A DNA stretch of 64,000 nt from Nectonema munidae (taxonomy: Eukaryota > Nematomorpha > Nectonematoida > Nectonematidae): positions 496,001 to 560,000 of the forward strand of contig JAUIRK010000917.1 of the NCBI GenBank assembly GCA_030549495.1, written 5' to 3'. Position numbers and translations under genes: made by a program. This document shows positions 22,011 through 59,285 of this stretch, piece after piece (within the stretch, counting starts at the first letter, position 1; the number at the start of each line of letters is the position of its first letter). Under the pieces are notes generated by a model. It did not search any database, was not told the origin of the DNA, and saw only the letters and a program-made list of their open reading frames with translations.

Positions 22011-24329
22011 ATCGTGTTTTGGCTGCATGCATTCTATTATTCTGGTTTACACTTCTAACTTTTGGCTATCATATATAAATAGTAAATATTTTGTTTGAAA
22101 TTTGGAATAGATAAATTTAATACTAAGTTTGTAAAAAGGCTTTCAAAGCCAATTAAACGCATATCTCGGCATCTTTTTGAAGTAGACAGGGAATACAATC
22201 CCTATTAGTCAACCATGAATAGATATCACAAATTGTATTTATTATTATTTATACACTCGTAAAATGTTTACAAAAACGAAAATCTATATTCCCAATATTT
22301 CCATTGACAAAACACGCGTTTATAATTATTCAACATATGGTACAAAGACAAAAACAAATCTCAAATCTAAATTTCAAAAATTTTAAGCAATAGTTTTACT
22401 TTACTTGAAAATGAACTAAATATTAGGTTCGAAATTATTTAACACTTAAATGATTAATTCTTTTTCCTTAAACTCAGTTTTGTTTATCATAAATAAAAAC
22501 GCTAACACTAGCTCTAACGTAAAACCTAAACACTAACCCTAACCTTAATCTCAGGACAATAAATAAAAGTTAGTATTTTACTTCATGTGTGTTTTTGATG
22601 TTATGACATATTATTTAAAAAGTCTTTCCTTTCAATCTTCTCATATAGAGTTAAACCCACTTTTCAGTATTATGACAGCTACTTTTCGGTCAAGCCGTCG
22701 GCTCTTCAACTAAATACCAATCATACACATTTAGAAAGAAAGAAAAATTCACAAATTCCTCTGGACAAAGTTCTGGTAACTAAAAGAATTCCACAGTTTA
22801 GGACATTAACATAGATTCTTCTTTCATAGCTTAATATTTTACATCAAGAGATTATCCAAAATTTCAAACAGCAATATGGGAAATAATGCATTCTGCTTTA
22901 TAAAATTTGATTATGTGTCAGAAGTTGAAAATTGAAAACAAAAGATTCCTCTAATAAATCAAGGGATCTCATGAGCTAAATAAAATATCAAGAAGAAAGA
23001 TTAGAATTAATCGATCTTTAAAATAAAGCTTTGCGACAGATTAACTTGAACACGATTGAATAGAGAAGATGATGACTTTTTCGATGGTGAAACAAATACT
23101 GAATACTTAAAAAAAGGACCAAACTTGTAAAGAGAATCGCAACATCAAAAATAAAGCACAAAACTTCGAAATGAACACGTAAGAGGTTTTTTTAATAATG
23201 GTCTGGGTCAACATATTGTTTCGATTATTAAGACTAAAGCAACACTCAAGTTGTTGTTTCTTGAGGAAATCTAACCACCAATCGTAGATGCACAGGTATA
23301 AGTTATAAGTATTGAATATTGTGAAGTGATATAGAAAACGAATATAATTTATAATAAAGACGTTGTTTTATCCACGTCTTTGACTCTTTATATGAAATCA
23401 AAATTTTTACTAATTCATGTATTACGTTGGTTTTAACTCTTTATTTCATGACTCTTTAAGCATTGATTAACTATTACCATTTTCAAATATTTTCTCACTT
23501 ATTTTACCACTCGAGGTTAATTGCAAAAACCTTGCCGTTAACTTCAATTACACAAATCGTGTTAATATATATTACGCACATTTGCTATCTGTTTATTCAC
23601 CTTCTCGTCCTGTTCTTTGTTACATGTTTTCTCACTCCTGATGTTAGTAATATATTTCGCTTCTTTCTTTTGAACATTTTATACCAACTACATTTCAGGA
23701 TGTTAAATAAAGAGTTTATTTTGTATTTCATTTATCACGACACAGTTTATTCACAGGGCAAAATATAATCTTAAATTCTGAAAACATATTTCTCAAAAAT
23801 ATTCTTAAAGATTTGAAAGAAAAATTTTTTCTTGAAATTAATTATCTTAAAATATATCTGAAAATATCTGTATTTTCCAAATCATCCTCATTACAATTGA
23901 AACGGAATATTGTCTCCATACAATTTGGAAATAATTTAAAAGTTAACTTTATTTATCTGATTTATTTGTGTAAAAACTCATACTGATAAATTCTTATTTC
24001 TTATAGTAGAGTTTATAAGTACAGTCAATTTTATATGTTTTAGAATTTAAAAATAAATCTTTATTCAAGAGCTTTAATCTTAACAAATATTTTTTGCTTT
24101 ACTTTATATCATTCCTATTCATTATCCCAGACAAATTTACCAGTCATTAATTTCCTTTTTTTGCCATAAAGTAATACACGTATTTCATATATATCCATAT
24201 TTAAGTCTCAAGGTATAACAGTTAAATATAAAGGGAACTATTTCTTTTGTTACCTTTATTAACTTAACAGTATAAAACAAACGAAAAAAAAATGGAATCT
24301 AGAAAATAAAAGATTACCAAATAAAAGAG
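22011..24329. other. AT-rich intergenic sequence 3' of the Pitx gene
   Basis: No coding region was recognised. The plus open frame 23463-23768 is rich in Ile, Leu and Phe, as expected from AT-rich chance sequence. A very short telomere-like CTAACCCTAACC occurs at about 22534. Confidence 0.4.
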
Positions 24330-24335
24330 TTTATT
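24330..24335 (-). terminator. Candidate Pitx polyadenylation signal
   Basis: AATAAA on the minus strand, about 215 bp after the Pitx stop codon. In such AT-rich sequence the motif is common, so this is only a candidate. Confidence 0.25.
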
Positions 24336-24548
24336 TTGAACAAATAATTTTTCAAAAATTTTAACAAGATATTGTAAGCCAAAGAGTAAATGATTTTGCA
24401 TTAATTTATATATATTTTAGGGTGTATGTAGTAAGTGTATGCAATTTCCACAGTGTATATACAAATCAGTTTTCATCATGAAAAAGAAGTATCAGTCTGA
24501 AATGAGTTTAAGCAAAGTATAATACAAACTTCTTGGATAAGACAGCAG

Positions 24549-48582
<24,034 letters not shown>

Positions 48583-50501
48583 TTAATTATCCAAGTAGAT
48601 AAATAAATATAGTCGTTTATAGCTGCTTTTAAAATTTTTTAGCTTAACAAAGATTTATGTTGACTTAAATTCTAATGCATGTAATAAGCGAGAAACTGAT
48701 TTTATCTTCCAGCTTCATTCCTCTTAACTTACTTAAATGATTGATTTGTAATGTTAGAATTTGATTGGTAAATGCATTTAATCGATATCATTTAAATAGA
48801 TGATTGGCTTTCCTCTTTATTACAAACATTTGTAATTCTTTCTAAAGTTATAATAACAAACACATTTACAAGAAAAAAACTCTCCACATCTCCATATGTT
48901 AAAAGATTATATGCATAATCTGCATGGATTATTGTGAATAAAATAAAGAATTAACTTAGATAACTTTTTCCATTTTTACTGTTGCAAATATTAATTCCAG
49001 TAAAGCCTCATCATTGATTCAGTTTATTCCTATGGATGACATTGAGAATGTACGTTGCACGTAATACTTTTCAAGTCAAATTATGTCTGCAAATTATTTT
49101 TTACACCATATTGCGTAGTTTACGTTTGGAAACATATATATTCTGTTTTAAAAAAGTTTCTTTTACTGCAGCTAGCTAGCTAGCTTCTCTTTATAACAAT
49201 TCTTGACCGGGATTGATTTGTCGCATGTTACTTTTTCTTCACTTTTGGATCTCTAATCATTTGTGAGAAGTGAGAACTAATATAAAATCATAATAAATTT
49301 ACACTAAATAAGGAACAAATTATCTTGGTTAGAAAAAATAAGATAGGAGCATCTGTTTATGATTTTCCATATCAGCTCAATTTGCTGAGAGTAGTAAATT
49401 TAATTTTGAAATACACTTTTTAAATTAGCTTGCCTTATACTGACTGTATTTGAGGTTATTAAGAAGCTTTTAAAATAAATTATACAAAAATTTAGACTCT
49501 CTCCTTAATCAAATTCAGTTTTTTACGTTTTTCAAGACCGGTGAACATTAAGGCGTAAACTAACTATCTGTATAAAAAAATTATAAAATTATCAATTTAC
49601 TAATTTAAAATAAATTTTACTTGTCAACTTGATACAGCTCATAAAAAGATAAATAACTTCCACATTATAAAGATGTATCCTTATTCACTGAATGTATTTA
49701 AAACATATTTTCCAAATGTTGCTGTACATTTTACTTTATTGTTATAAAAATGCGTCTTTTACCCTGATATTATTTTATCTAGTTAAACATGGGTTAATTC
49801 AGATGTGTGAAACACTTTCCATCAGTGAGCCACTTTTAAATACTGAAGAAATATATATGGCGTGTTACTAGAAAATTGTAAAATCTGATATTAAAGTTAA
49901 TAAGGTTGAAAACTAAAAACAATAAATCAGTTTTTCTATTATTGTGAAATTTTGTATGTTTGTCATTTTTCACTGGCGTGGTAGAAATTCGAAGCCGACA
50001 TTTCAAAATCAGTTTTAATAAATTTCATTTTTGAAAAAATGCTCTTACAAAAATCAAGATTCTAATTTTTTAATTTTTTCCCCATAAATAGAAATCAATT
50101 GGTTTGATAATATTTTTTCCAATTCCATATCAGATTGCAGATCTAATAGCACAATTATATGACAATCAAGCATGACTTCTGGTCTTGCAAATGTAATTCT
50201 TTATTGGCTTAGCAGGTCGTATTAAAATATGTGTGGATTGAGATAACGGTAATGAAAGGGTAATTATTATGCATAGTTGTTTGAAAAAAGCAAGGGCTAT
50301 ATTGAATCGTTTGACGGACAGGTTTCTAGCCAACCGGACGCCTGATGAGCACACATGTATGATTTAGTATTATAGTAAAGATTACTGTATTGCACCTGCA
50401 AATACTATTAATTAGAAAAGCATGAACTCTATCTACACTTCCATGTATGCATTTTTAAATGTGTTATGACAAGAAAATATTGAAAAGTCAAACCATCTAA
50501 T
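48583..50501. other. Region upstream of Pitx exon 1
   Basis: AT-rich. It would hold the Pitx 5' untranslated region and possibly its promoter, but no convincing TATA/initiator pair was found on the minus strand. The open frame 50166-50354 (minus) is unrecognised. Confidence 0.35.
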
Positions 50502-50620
50502 CAGGGCTGGATTAACCATTAGGCAAAATGAGGACTTGCTTAGGGCATCAAGGAAGAGGGGGACACCACAGATTCATTATTCAAAAATATCAAACATTAA
50601 AAATATAAATAAATTCTTTA
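50502..50620 (+). repeat. Dispersed repeat CAGGGCTGGATTAACC, copy 2
   Basis: The terminus CAGGGCTGGATTAACC is followed by TAGGCAAAATGAGGACTTG and CTTAGGGCATCAAGGAAGA. The segment matches 4431-4551 in inverse orientation. No second terminus was found. Confidence 0.6.
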
Positions 50621-51365
50621 TATTTAAGCAAGTTTTTATTTCTTTGTTTAATGACAATTAGGCAGACACAAATTCTTTTAAAATTTATAAAAAATAGTTC
50701 CATCCCTAACTCTTTTGTTTATAAAAGCACCCGTCATGCAACAGTTATTTGAGAAAAATTATATTTCTAAATTCTCATGAAGAAAAAGAAGAAGACATTT
50801 ATTTTCAAACAGTGACATCAGATTATAAGGGAAATTAGAAATCAAAACAGGGTGTTATAGGAACATAAGAATAATATATAACTTAACTAATAAGTAAACA
50901 GATTGAGTTTGACGGCCCTTATCGGCCTTATCCAAGCCATGTTGGAAACTCGAGGATACAACCCTAAAATATAGTGGATTAGAATTCATAACAGAGAGTA
51001 GTGTGTAAAGCACTTCTAAAGTATTAAAAGGTGTTGAGGACAAAAGCCTGTTTTATCCAAAATAGAAAATAATTATGTAAAATAAATGGATAGAAACAAG
51101 GTTAATGAAAATTTTATCACAAACAAAACAGTTCAAAGGTGTATATTCTATTTGATCAATATAATCATATTAATGAATTTAGATTTGACTTTTTTATAGA
51201 AAGAATTAAATTTCTAATGGTTTTCATAAAATAAATCCTTGTTTTTATATGTATGTTTTATTATAAACCCATTATATATTGTACATATATAAATATATGT
51301 ATATTTTATCTCGTTAAAGGCGCCTTATTCTGGCATTGTTAATATCGTCATATACGTTTCCTATT

Positions 51366-51551
51366 CTCTATGGTTTGTGTCTTCAAACGGGTGATTGGCC
51401 TTTGATGCTGCCCTTTAAAAGTTACTTTTATTTCTTTTATCGTATTTTGTCATCGATTTCACTGATCAGCTTTTATTTTCTTTTTCAATTTTATTTGTGT
51501 GCATTCATATTTTTCATGAAACTTTTGAAAATAAAGATACTTACTTACTAA
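51366..51551 (+). repeat. Dispersed retroposon 3' end, copy 2
   Basis: Matches 31026-31222, with GTGTCTTCAAACGGGTGATT, TGGCCTTTGATGCTGCCC and an end AAACTTTTGAAAATAAAG. The tail is a short (ACTT)n instead of (ATT)n. The open frame 51336-51551 is just this repeat. Confidence 0.6.
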
Positions 51552-54330
51552 ATGGTTAAGTTAAACGCGGTGAAAATTCCTTTATATACTTTATTATTAT
51601 TTATATTTTTGTAATTTTGATATGTAATTAGCCATTTTTTTACACTAAATGTTTTCAAAAACGTTTGACATTTTCACCGAATTTTCGACAATATATCTCC
51701 ATCGCTCATATTTACTGAAATTTGAACAATGCAAATAAACTATTTTTCACTATTTATTAGAAGAAAAGGAAGAAATTTTATTAATGAAATTTCATAGATC
51801 TATAAAAAATATAAAGAAGTAAGAAATATGTTTGAGCACAATGAAACAAAAGTTTACGAATAGATATTTTTCAAAAAGCCAAAAAGCCGCTAATGTGAAA
51901 AAATCACTTATTATATAATATAAATAAAAAAGATTGTACATTGGAAATTAACTTTAAAAATATCAATATTGTAATAAATATTGACAAATAAAGGGAATTT
52001 AAATTTTCATTCATAAAACTTGGATAACAATTTATAAAATACATTCAGAAAGGTAATTTTCCACATATCTTTTTTTTAATTTTATTTTTGACTGCACGTA
52101 TATTCATCGTATAATCTAGACATTATGTGCTTATTTATGGTCCATAAATCAAATATCTTATATTTGATTATTTGATAGAATGTAACTCTGTTGTATTAAG
52201 GAATTAGCTAGAAAAACTTGTTATAAAGATTATAACTATAGTTCAGAGAAGGAAAAAAGTTATGATATTATCAAAAGCTTCAGGAAAAGGCCATGAAAGA
52301 GTTTGTATATAAACATTGCTAAATTATACTTATATAAGTCATTAACTTTCAAAATCTCACAATTATAGAACAGATTATTATTAGTATGAGGAATATATAG
52401 TTATTACCGTGTATAAATCGTAAAGTTTTTTTCTTTAATTTATTAATTGATGAAATATAAAAGAATTAAAATAAACTACCTCTAATATTCCTAACTAATG
52501 AAGATTTTACAAGACTCTCATACTTACAGCAACACAGCTAAAATGATGTCGTAGGAAGTCGATCAGCATGGAGACCCCGGTGACAACCCTTACCCTCCTC
52601 TACTTACACAATAAATATATACAAATAAAATATTTAATCTTCTTTCTTTTCATAAAGTTAAAGTATAATATATGCTAGAGTTTCCAAATATCTCTATTTT
52701 TAGACTCTTATACACAGTCGAGCAGAGTTAGTATGCGATTGCCGGGGTCTAAGTAGTGGATTCGAACTATAACTGGTACGCATTATAGAGCAACTGGTTT
52801 TGGCGGTACTTAACATGTAATGCGCATTTATGCAAATATTGCGTATACACATTATTCGACCAAATTTTAACAAGCTTATAAAATCTAATGTAATTATAAT
52901 TTTTTAATTTTAACTGCATGTATAAAAATTAAAATAATTTAGAGAAGACACTTTTTATTTTAAAAGTAATTGAATAGGCTTAAAGAACTCCTGAAGATTA
53001 CCTTGTCCTGAGAGAAATTTAGCAAGCAACTTCAAACCTCTGGTTAAAGGTTTAAGCTTAATCTTGGCTTACCACAGTATATTGGTGCATCACCATTACC
53101 ACCATAATGGAGTAAAAAGCCCATCGTTTATTTATTTGGCTTTCACAAAAGATAGATTTATCTTGCTGAAAAGATTGCCAAATAAATCAAGTTTTTACTG
53201 TCGCTTTAAATTTTGGATTACTATATGTATAAAATTAAGAAAAAAATTCATTTATAATTCAAAGTTTTGTATTATATGGAAAAAAATTAACGCCATCTAG
53301 ATGAACTTTTTTTCTGGTTGAAAATTATTATTTCAAAATTGAAAAGGAAAAAACAAATTGTACACTGTTTTCAAATTAAATGAAGTTAAATCACGGAAAC
53401 CGATGAAGATAATATTTTATTAGTGAAAACTAACACAAAAAGAAACAAGCTTAGACAAATATTACACATGAAAGTATGTGAAACGATATAATACTTTCAG
53501 ATCATCTTTCAATTTAAACTGAGCAATAAGTTGTTTATGCATTGTATACGTTTTCCACCATTTCTTCAGTACCAAGTCTTTTCAACAACAACCATGAAAT
53601 TTATGGTTCTAGGAAAGTCTCTGAAGTCGGAAAATCACTGAAGTTCCATGGAAAATCTATGAAGTAATAATTTTTCACGCTTTGTGCATAAGGCGCTCCT
53701 CCCTCTCTCTCTAGCTGGCCTATCTTCCTCTGTGTTACATTTTCTCTTTCACTTTTCTTACTCACCAAAGTGTGACATCTACGCCAATATTATCACTTAC
53801 GCTGGGAAACAATTTATAAAGAGATGAGGAAATTCAATGTTTTATTTCAATTAACTGAGCTACACATAGTATCATCCATCATTACTATTTGGTAATATTA
53901 ACTCGGGCATTTTATTAGCACAAAAGTTGTACTATTATTTTCACATGTGTGGATTTTCCCACAATCATTCTCGCCCTCCTCACTTATTGCATTAGTACTG
54001 CGATAAGAATATTCTCAATTTTTACTATAAGTTTATACATTTAAATTTTATACAGCTTCAAATTTCAAAAAAGAAATTTTTTCTCTAAAATTTTAAAATC
54101 ACATGAAAATATTAATATTTACAGACAGCCAACCAAAATCTATAAATTCATGTTCTAAAATTTAGTTTTTATTACTTTAAGTCTTAGAAGGTTTTTGAAA
54201 GAGGTTTTTAAAAATTAATAAACTACATTTTAGAATTATATCTCGAAAAATATTTTGAAAGATATTGCTAATAAAAAAACAAAAAGAATCTTTTTCTAAA
54301 GGAGTATATGTAATTGCCTAGTTTGTCCCT
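51552..54330. other. AT-rich spacer
   Basis: No gene recognised. GC-richer patches at 52540-52600 (GGAGACCCCGGTGACAACCC) and 52735-52800 may be transposon fragments. TC-rich sequence lies near 53700. Confidence 0.35.
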
Positions 54331-54331
54331 C

Positions 54332-54460
54332 CCCGTTGACGACCAGAATAATCAGACGATATCTAATGTAAAGCAGAAGATTTGTATTAAAGAGCTTTGA
54401 TAAACGCAGACGATTTTATTTTTGTAAAGTCGACTATAGTCAGCATCGGGCGTTAACGGG
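54332..54460 (+). mobile_element. CCCGTTAACG-family element, single unit
   Basis: 129 bp, beginning CCCGTTGACGACCAGAATAA and ending GGGCGTTAACGGG. Almost identical to 45044-45171. Its end pairs as an inverted repeat with its start (CCCGTTRACG / CGTTAACGGG), so one unit is a self-contained MITE. Confidence 0.75.
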
Positions 54461-54564
54461 TTAATGTTAAAAGTAAAGCAATGAAAGTATCCATAATGGC
54501 TTAAAAATTTTTTGATGTCTTTTTTCTTGTTTTTTTATATTAAATATAAACACCGATAAATTTT

Positions 54565-55215
54565 ACTATGTAGAGTTGGGGCCCCTCTATCATAATTATA
54601 ATTGCGCCCCGCAATTCCTAACATCGGCTCTGAGATTGATGACCATTTTTTTAATTGCTCCCGAGTAAGCGGACATTTCTGTTTTTTGTTGACTGTTTAC
54701 CTTAATGTTTCAACTGTTTTGGGATCATATGAAGAACAACCAACCCAACAATTTTGGGGTGGCTATTCTTCAGAAGGGAGATTTTAGGGTGGCTATTCTT
54801 CAGTTGAGTTTTATATTTATTTAAACTTTGAAATGTGTATTGTATAATTAAATCGAGCGTATACTAAACAAATTGTTTTTAATCGGATTACACTGATACT
54901 GATTTCCTGAAAACATAATATATATAATCACTAATATATATTTAATCTTGTATAGTATAATCTTGAAACAATATCCTGTTTTGCAAGTCAGCTATATAAT
55001 ATTATAGATGTATACTTATTGTTTATTTTTTTAATTCTTCTCACAAAATGAATTTTCAAGATTTTATTTTGCCTTTACTAAATCAAAATTATAATATTTT
55101 AGTTTTTACTAAATAAATTTTTTTAATTTTGTTTGAGTGGTATATTCTGTATAATATTATTGGAAAACTATTTGGGGTGGTGGTCCTTCAAAAGGGTCAT
55201 GCGGGGTGGTTGTCC
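54565..55215. repeat. Transposon-end debris with GGGTGGCTATTCTTCAG repeats
   Basis: GAGTTGGGGCCCCTCT at about 54573 and GCGCCCCGCAATTCC look like a transposon terminus. GGGTGGCTATTCTTCAG occurs twice about 30 bp apart (54758 and 54787). A related GGGGTGGTGGTCCTTCA/GCGGGGTGGTTGTCCCCC pair lies at 55173-55220. Confidence 0.4.
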
Positions 55216-55489
55216 CCCAATCGCAACTTGCTAGAAGGCGACTTATGCACAAAGAACTTACTTCAGAGATTTTCCGACTTCAGAGATTCTCCCTCTACGA
55301 AATTTATTGATCCACTTATCGTGACGCAGATCTTCAAGCAACGCAATAAAGTATATAAAAAGTGTCAAACGCATGAATAATGTTTACAGTCGTTTGTGAT
55401 ACGTTTTGTGTAACTATTGATTTTCTTACATGTGTAGTTTTATGGTCTGAAGTGTTCATCAATTACAATCTTTAGCCAACATCAAACCA

Positions 55490-57362
55490 TGATTTTTCAT
55501 CCTCATATACTTCTAAATCCAGTGAAGAAGAGTTTTCTGAATGTTCGGAAAATATGACTTCTGATGTTTTCGAGAATTTTAGTTCTCAAGAATCTGTTAT
55601 TGAATCCGAAGAGGATGATTACGACAGTCATGATAATGATCAAGAAACAAACACGGAAAATACTTGGAATTCTCAAAACTCTGTTTGTGGTCCCAGTTTG
55701 ATTCGGAATAGACGCAATCTGTCATCTAGGCCTTTTGGATCTTCAGATGAAGCACAAGGTTTTTAAGTTTCAAACTTTTTTTTGACATAACTTTGATGAA
55801 TCATATAGTAGAGATGACGAAAAAAAAAGCTGCAGAAAACTACAAGTAAATTTTTGCCTTGGGGTCGTTCACAATTGACGTCAACCTTTTTTTTTGATAA
55901 ATTTGAACCCCCCCCCCCTCATGTCAACTTTTAGATATATTATCACTTAACAAAATCGACTTATGTCAACTTTGGATACCCCCCCCCGTTTTAGTTGACG
56001 TCAATTGTGAAGAGTTACACATTTTATTTTTAATACTTTTTAAAGTATATGTCAATTGAAAATGGAAAGAACTTATAAGCTGCTACCAAAGATTTGAAAT
56101 TTCTGACCTCATGGCATACTTTGGTTGTGCTCTCCACATCGGTCAAGCCAAAGACCAGAAAATTATCACACGACACACTTTTTTCAAAAAATTGAGATCC
56201 ATTCCTTAGAGCAGCTATTGGTAGACGTATGTTCATGTTTATAAACATTTTCATTAGGTTTGATGATCATAATGTTAGAGACAAAAATGACAAAATCTCT
56301 CCCATAAGATATATTCATGATAATTTTTTTAAAAAGTGTCATAAATTCAGGACTCCTCTTGAAACAGTTACGATTGATAAACAACTAATTAAATTTAGAG
56401 GTGGTTGTCCTGTGAAGGTCTACGACCAAAAAAACCAGGTCATTATGGAATGAAAATGTTTCATTTGAAAAACTTTTTATGTAATGAGACCTGAATGGTA
56501 CATTACTGGGCTTTCAGATAAAAGCTATTCTTCAAGCTTTTAAATTTGTAAGCGTTTGATTTCACAATGTGACTTACCTCATAGTTGTGGAATATATTTG
56601 GACCGCTTTTTCACTTCACATGAATTAGCAAAGTGGGCTCTAGAGTTTAATTTGACTATTTGTGGCACAGTAAATCCAAACCGTAGATTTGTGCCTACTT
56701 TACTCAAACCAAAATATTTTAAAAATTTAAACCTACAAGAAACTGAGAGCGGGATTGTTTATACTGAGTTTACATCCCTTTCAATATACATACCGTTGAA
56801 ACATGCGACAAAAAACTTCAAGCCAGTATACGTGCTATCTTCGAAACACACAAGAAATGTTATATCAAATGTTAAAAATAAACCAGAATCTTTTTTGTGT
56901 TACAATGAATGTGGTGTCGACTGCTTCAACAGGATGGCAAGGGAGTATACGTGCTACAAACCAAGTAGACGCTGTACTATGGCCGTGTTTACTTATTATT
57001 TGGACATTGCCGCTTACAACTCTTGGGTTATTTTTCAACCAAATTGCCCAGAAAAGGTTTTTTCTTCAAAAAGAGGGGGAAGAAAAGTTTTTTTGAAAAG
57101 CTTATCTCAAAGTCCGTGAACAGTCAATGCTACCCCGCTCGAATATTTCTCAAATTTCAATGCCAGTTAGAAGCATTCTATCCTACTTTGGATTTCATAC
57201 ACCCCAGGAAGCGTTAGAAACTCCTACTTCGAACAGAGGTTACTGTTCTATAGCCTATTGTACACCAAGAACAAGAGGTACACGTAAATGATCTCTTTGC
57301 AAAAAATTCATTTGCAAAAAGCATTCTTTTTCAGTGTGTCCTAAATGTAACTCTATTTGAAT
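55490..57362 (+). pseudogene. piggyBac transposase relic
   Basis: A Ser/Glu/Asp-rich N-terminus (55500-55766, with SQESVIESEEDDYDSHD) leads, after a MITE insertion (55868-56011), into the DDE_Tnp_1_7 core: ISDLMAYFGCALHIGQAKDQ, FTFI-like MFINIFIRFDDHNVRDKND, and TVTIDKQLIKFRGGCPVKVY (first Asp). CGIYLDRFFTSHELAKWALE (second Asp) lies in the 187-codon frame 56556-57119, with GTVNPNRRFVP and GVDCFNRMAREYT (third Asp). A Cys-rich tail follows: YCSIAYCTPRTRGTRK, LCKKFICKKH, CPKCNS. The three Asp of the family (positions 268, 346 and 447 in the founding piggyBac) all look conserved. Frameshifts near 56160-56230, 56455-56555 and 57100-57240 and several stops inactivate it. No matching terminal repeats with TTAA were found. 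Confidence 0.88.
55868..56011. mobile_element. 144-bp MITE with perfect 18-bp inverted repeats
   Basis: TTCACAATTGACGTCAAC at 55868-55885 is exactly inverted at 55994-56011. The interior has poly-C runs (55909-55918 and 55980-55987) and repeated ATGTCAACTTT words. It interrupts the piggyBac gene between N-terminus and core. Superfamily unassigned. Confidence 0.8.
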
Positions 57363-57776
57363 ATAATATGTTCAAATTAAACTTTGTAATTTTTATTTTA
57401 ATTGTTATATTTTATGCTTTATTCAATAAAGTTTTGTTTGTTCTTTACAGGTATTTTTTCTCGAATTAGATTTGCACAGGCAGTAATAGTATGAACTTTA
57501 GTTGTTTCCTTTTTGTTGCGGTAGAGTGAGAACAGTGATGTACTCTCCTGTCTTGTGCATTAGTTTCTAACCCCCTTCAAATGATCCCAATCATAATTTT
57601 ATGCAAGAGGAGTATGATACTGTTTCGTGCACTACGGACTTTTTTGGTGTGCATTTTAAAAACAAGCTAATGTTGATTTTATTTGGAGTTTTTAGCTTTG
57701 CTCACTACTTTAGTGTTTTTATCTTATTTTTTCACACCAATTGATAATAATCCTCTCTAACTTACTTTAAAATTGT

Positions 57777-58105
57777 GTTGTGTGGGTGTAAGACAAATCC
57801 CCCCCCCCCCCCCAGACAAAATCCCTTCGTGGACAAAAGCCCTTCCGGTCAAAATCCCCCCTTTTCTCATGAGGAGGAGATTCTTTCTTACCTTTAAATT
57901 CAATAAAGTGAATTTTGCCTAATATTGTATCATTTGCTAGAAAAAAAGTGCATTTTTTTTTAAATATGTACTAAAAAACAAAGTTATTTAATATACACGC
58001 TCAATTATGCTATGATTTTACGAGGGGGGGGGGGGGGTTGTCCTCTATCTCATTCTGAAGGGAGAGATTTTGCCAGGTAGGGCTTTTGTCTGTACACGTC
58101 CTTAT
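57777..58105. repeat. Foldback-like repeat with C15 and G14 runs
   Basis: Runs of 15 C (57799-57813) and 14 G (58024-58037) sit in inverted arms that share GACAAAAGCCC / GGGCTTTTGTC and CAAAATC / GATTTTG. The arms are rearranged rather than a simple hairpin. Non-coding. Confidence 0.5.
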
Positions 58106-58112
58106 TGTGTTT

Positions 58113-58222
58113 TGTTAACACTAATTCTAATATTTAAATCAAGTTTTTGTATTACTCTAATGTTAAAATCAAATTTATGGCTTGTGTTAATACTAACTCT
58201 AATATTAAAATCAAGTTTTTCT
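58113..58222 (+). repeat. Tandem repeat of a ~36-bp AT-rich unit
   Basis: Three diverged copies of TTAAYACTAAYTCTAATATT followed by WAAATCAARTTTTT. Confidence 0.55.
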
Positions 58223-58234
58223 GTTTAAAAGAGA

Positions 58235-58327
58235 GGGGGGGGGGGATATCCAGGGTGGGGGAGGAGGGATTTTGTCCGGGGGGGGGGGAGCTTTTGTCCG
58301 GGGGAGGGGGGATTTTGTCCGGCCCCG
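58235..58327 (+). repeat. G-run repeats with GATTTTGTCCGG
   Basis: G11 (58235-58245), then repeated (G)n-GATTTTGTCC / GAGCTTTTGTCC units with G-runs of 5 to 10. Potential G-quadruplex. Related to the foldback just upstream, which also carries GATTTTG and GCTTTTGTC. Confidence 0.55.
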
Positions 58328-59285
58328 TGTTATGTATATCTTATTACAATCCTGTTTTGATATTAATTTGAAGTATACATTTGCTCCTACACTCTAAAGC
58401 TAATCTAAATTATTGGTGCTCTTTGTATAAAAAACTAACATTGAACAAATATCATAAAAGTCTCCTAAAGTATTAAAAATAAGAAAAACCGTATTTTGTA
58501 AATATTTTTCACACATATAAAATTTATAATACCTATCACGATCTCGATAATCTCAACGATTTCGTTTTATGAGTAGTTTAGGAATTGTAAATTTTCTAGA
58601 TAAAATTCGGCCCGATGAATGTGATAAAAAGTAGTCTAAAAAATTGCATACTTTCATCATTTTTGTTACTTGTGTTAAAATTGTTGATTTTCTTAAAACA
58701 AAGTAATTATCACATTACTCACTATAGAAATTAAAAAATGTTTTTTTTATCAATTCAATTCGTGTTCAGGATGAATTTTGTTCAGATTGTATATGAAATT
58801 ATAGTGTAATAATTTCGTTCTAATAATATAATCCTGACAGCGAATAGTTTTCCGATTAAAATTATATTTGTATTGGTAATTAGATCAACTTGTGCAATGT
58901 GCCATCCATTGTGATTATCTTGTTATGATTTAAATTCCTACCTAGTACAAATTATTTTACTCGAGTTTAAGAAACTTCTATATACGAGGTATAAAGCTTT
59001 TAATTTACATTCTTATGTTCTCACGCTTGGCTTAAAATTTTTGCCCCCCCCATGGACGTTCGCTAGGAGTGCCAAATAGATCATTTGACCCTATTATAAA
59101 TATTTGTATTTTTTCGAAGCCATAGATAAATATTTTATAACATTATTTATTTATTTTCTAACATAAATGTTTAACTTATATAATTAATTTTATATAATTG
59201 TAGACGCATTTTTAAATTATTTTTAAATATACTCTTGGTTATTTATCTAATTATAACTTATTTTAGTGAAACTTTTTATCATTTA
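58328..59285. other. AT-rich spacer
   Basis: No gene recognised. TTGCCCCCCCCATGGACG at 59040 may be a transposon end. Confidence 0.35.

Noticed and set aside
22534-22545. Telomere-like CTAACCCTAACC
   Set aside because: Only about two units; no array.
23463-23768. 101-codon hydrophobic open frame
   Set aside because: Ile/Leu/Phe/Tyr-rich as expected from AT-rich chance sequence; no family signature or splice context.
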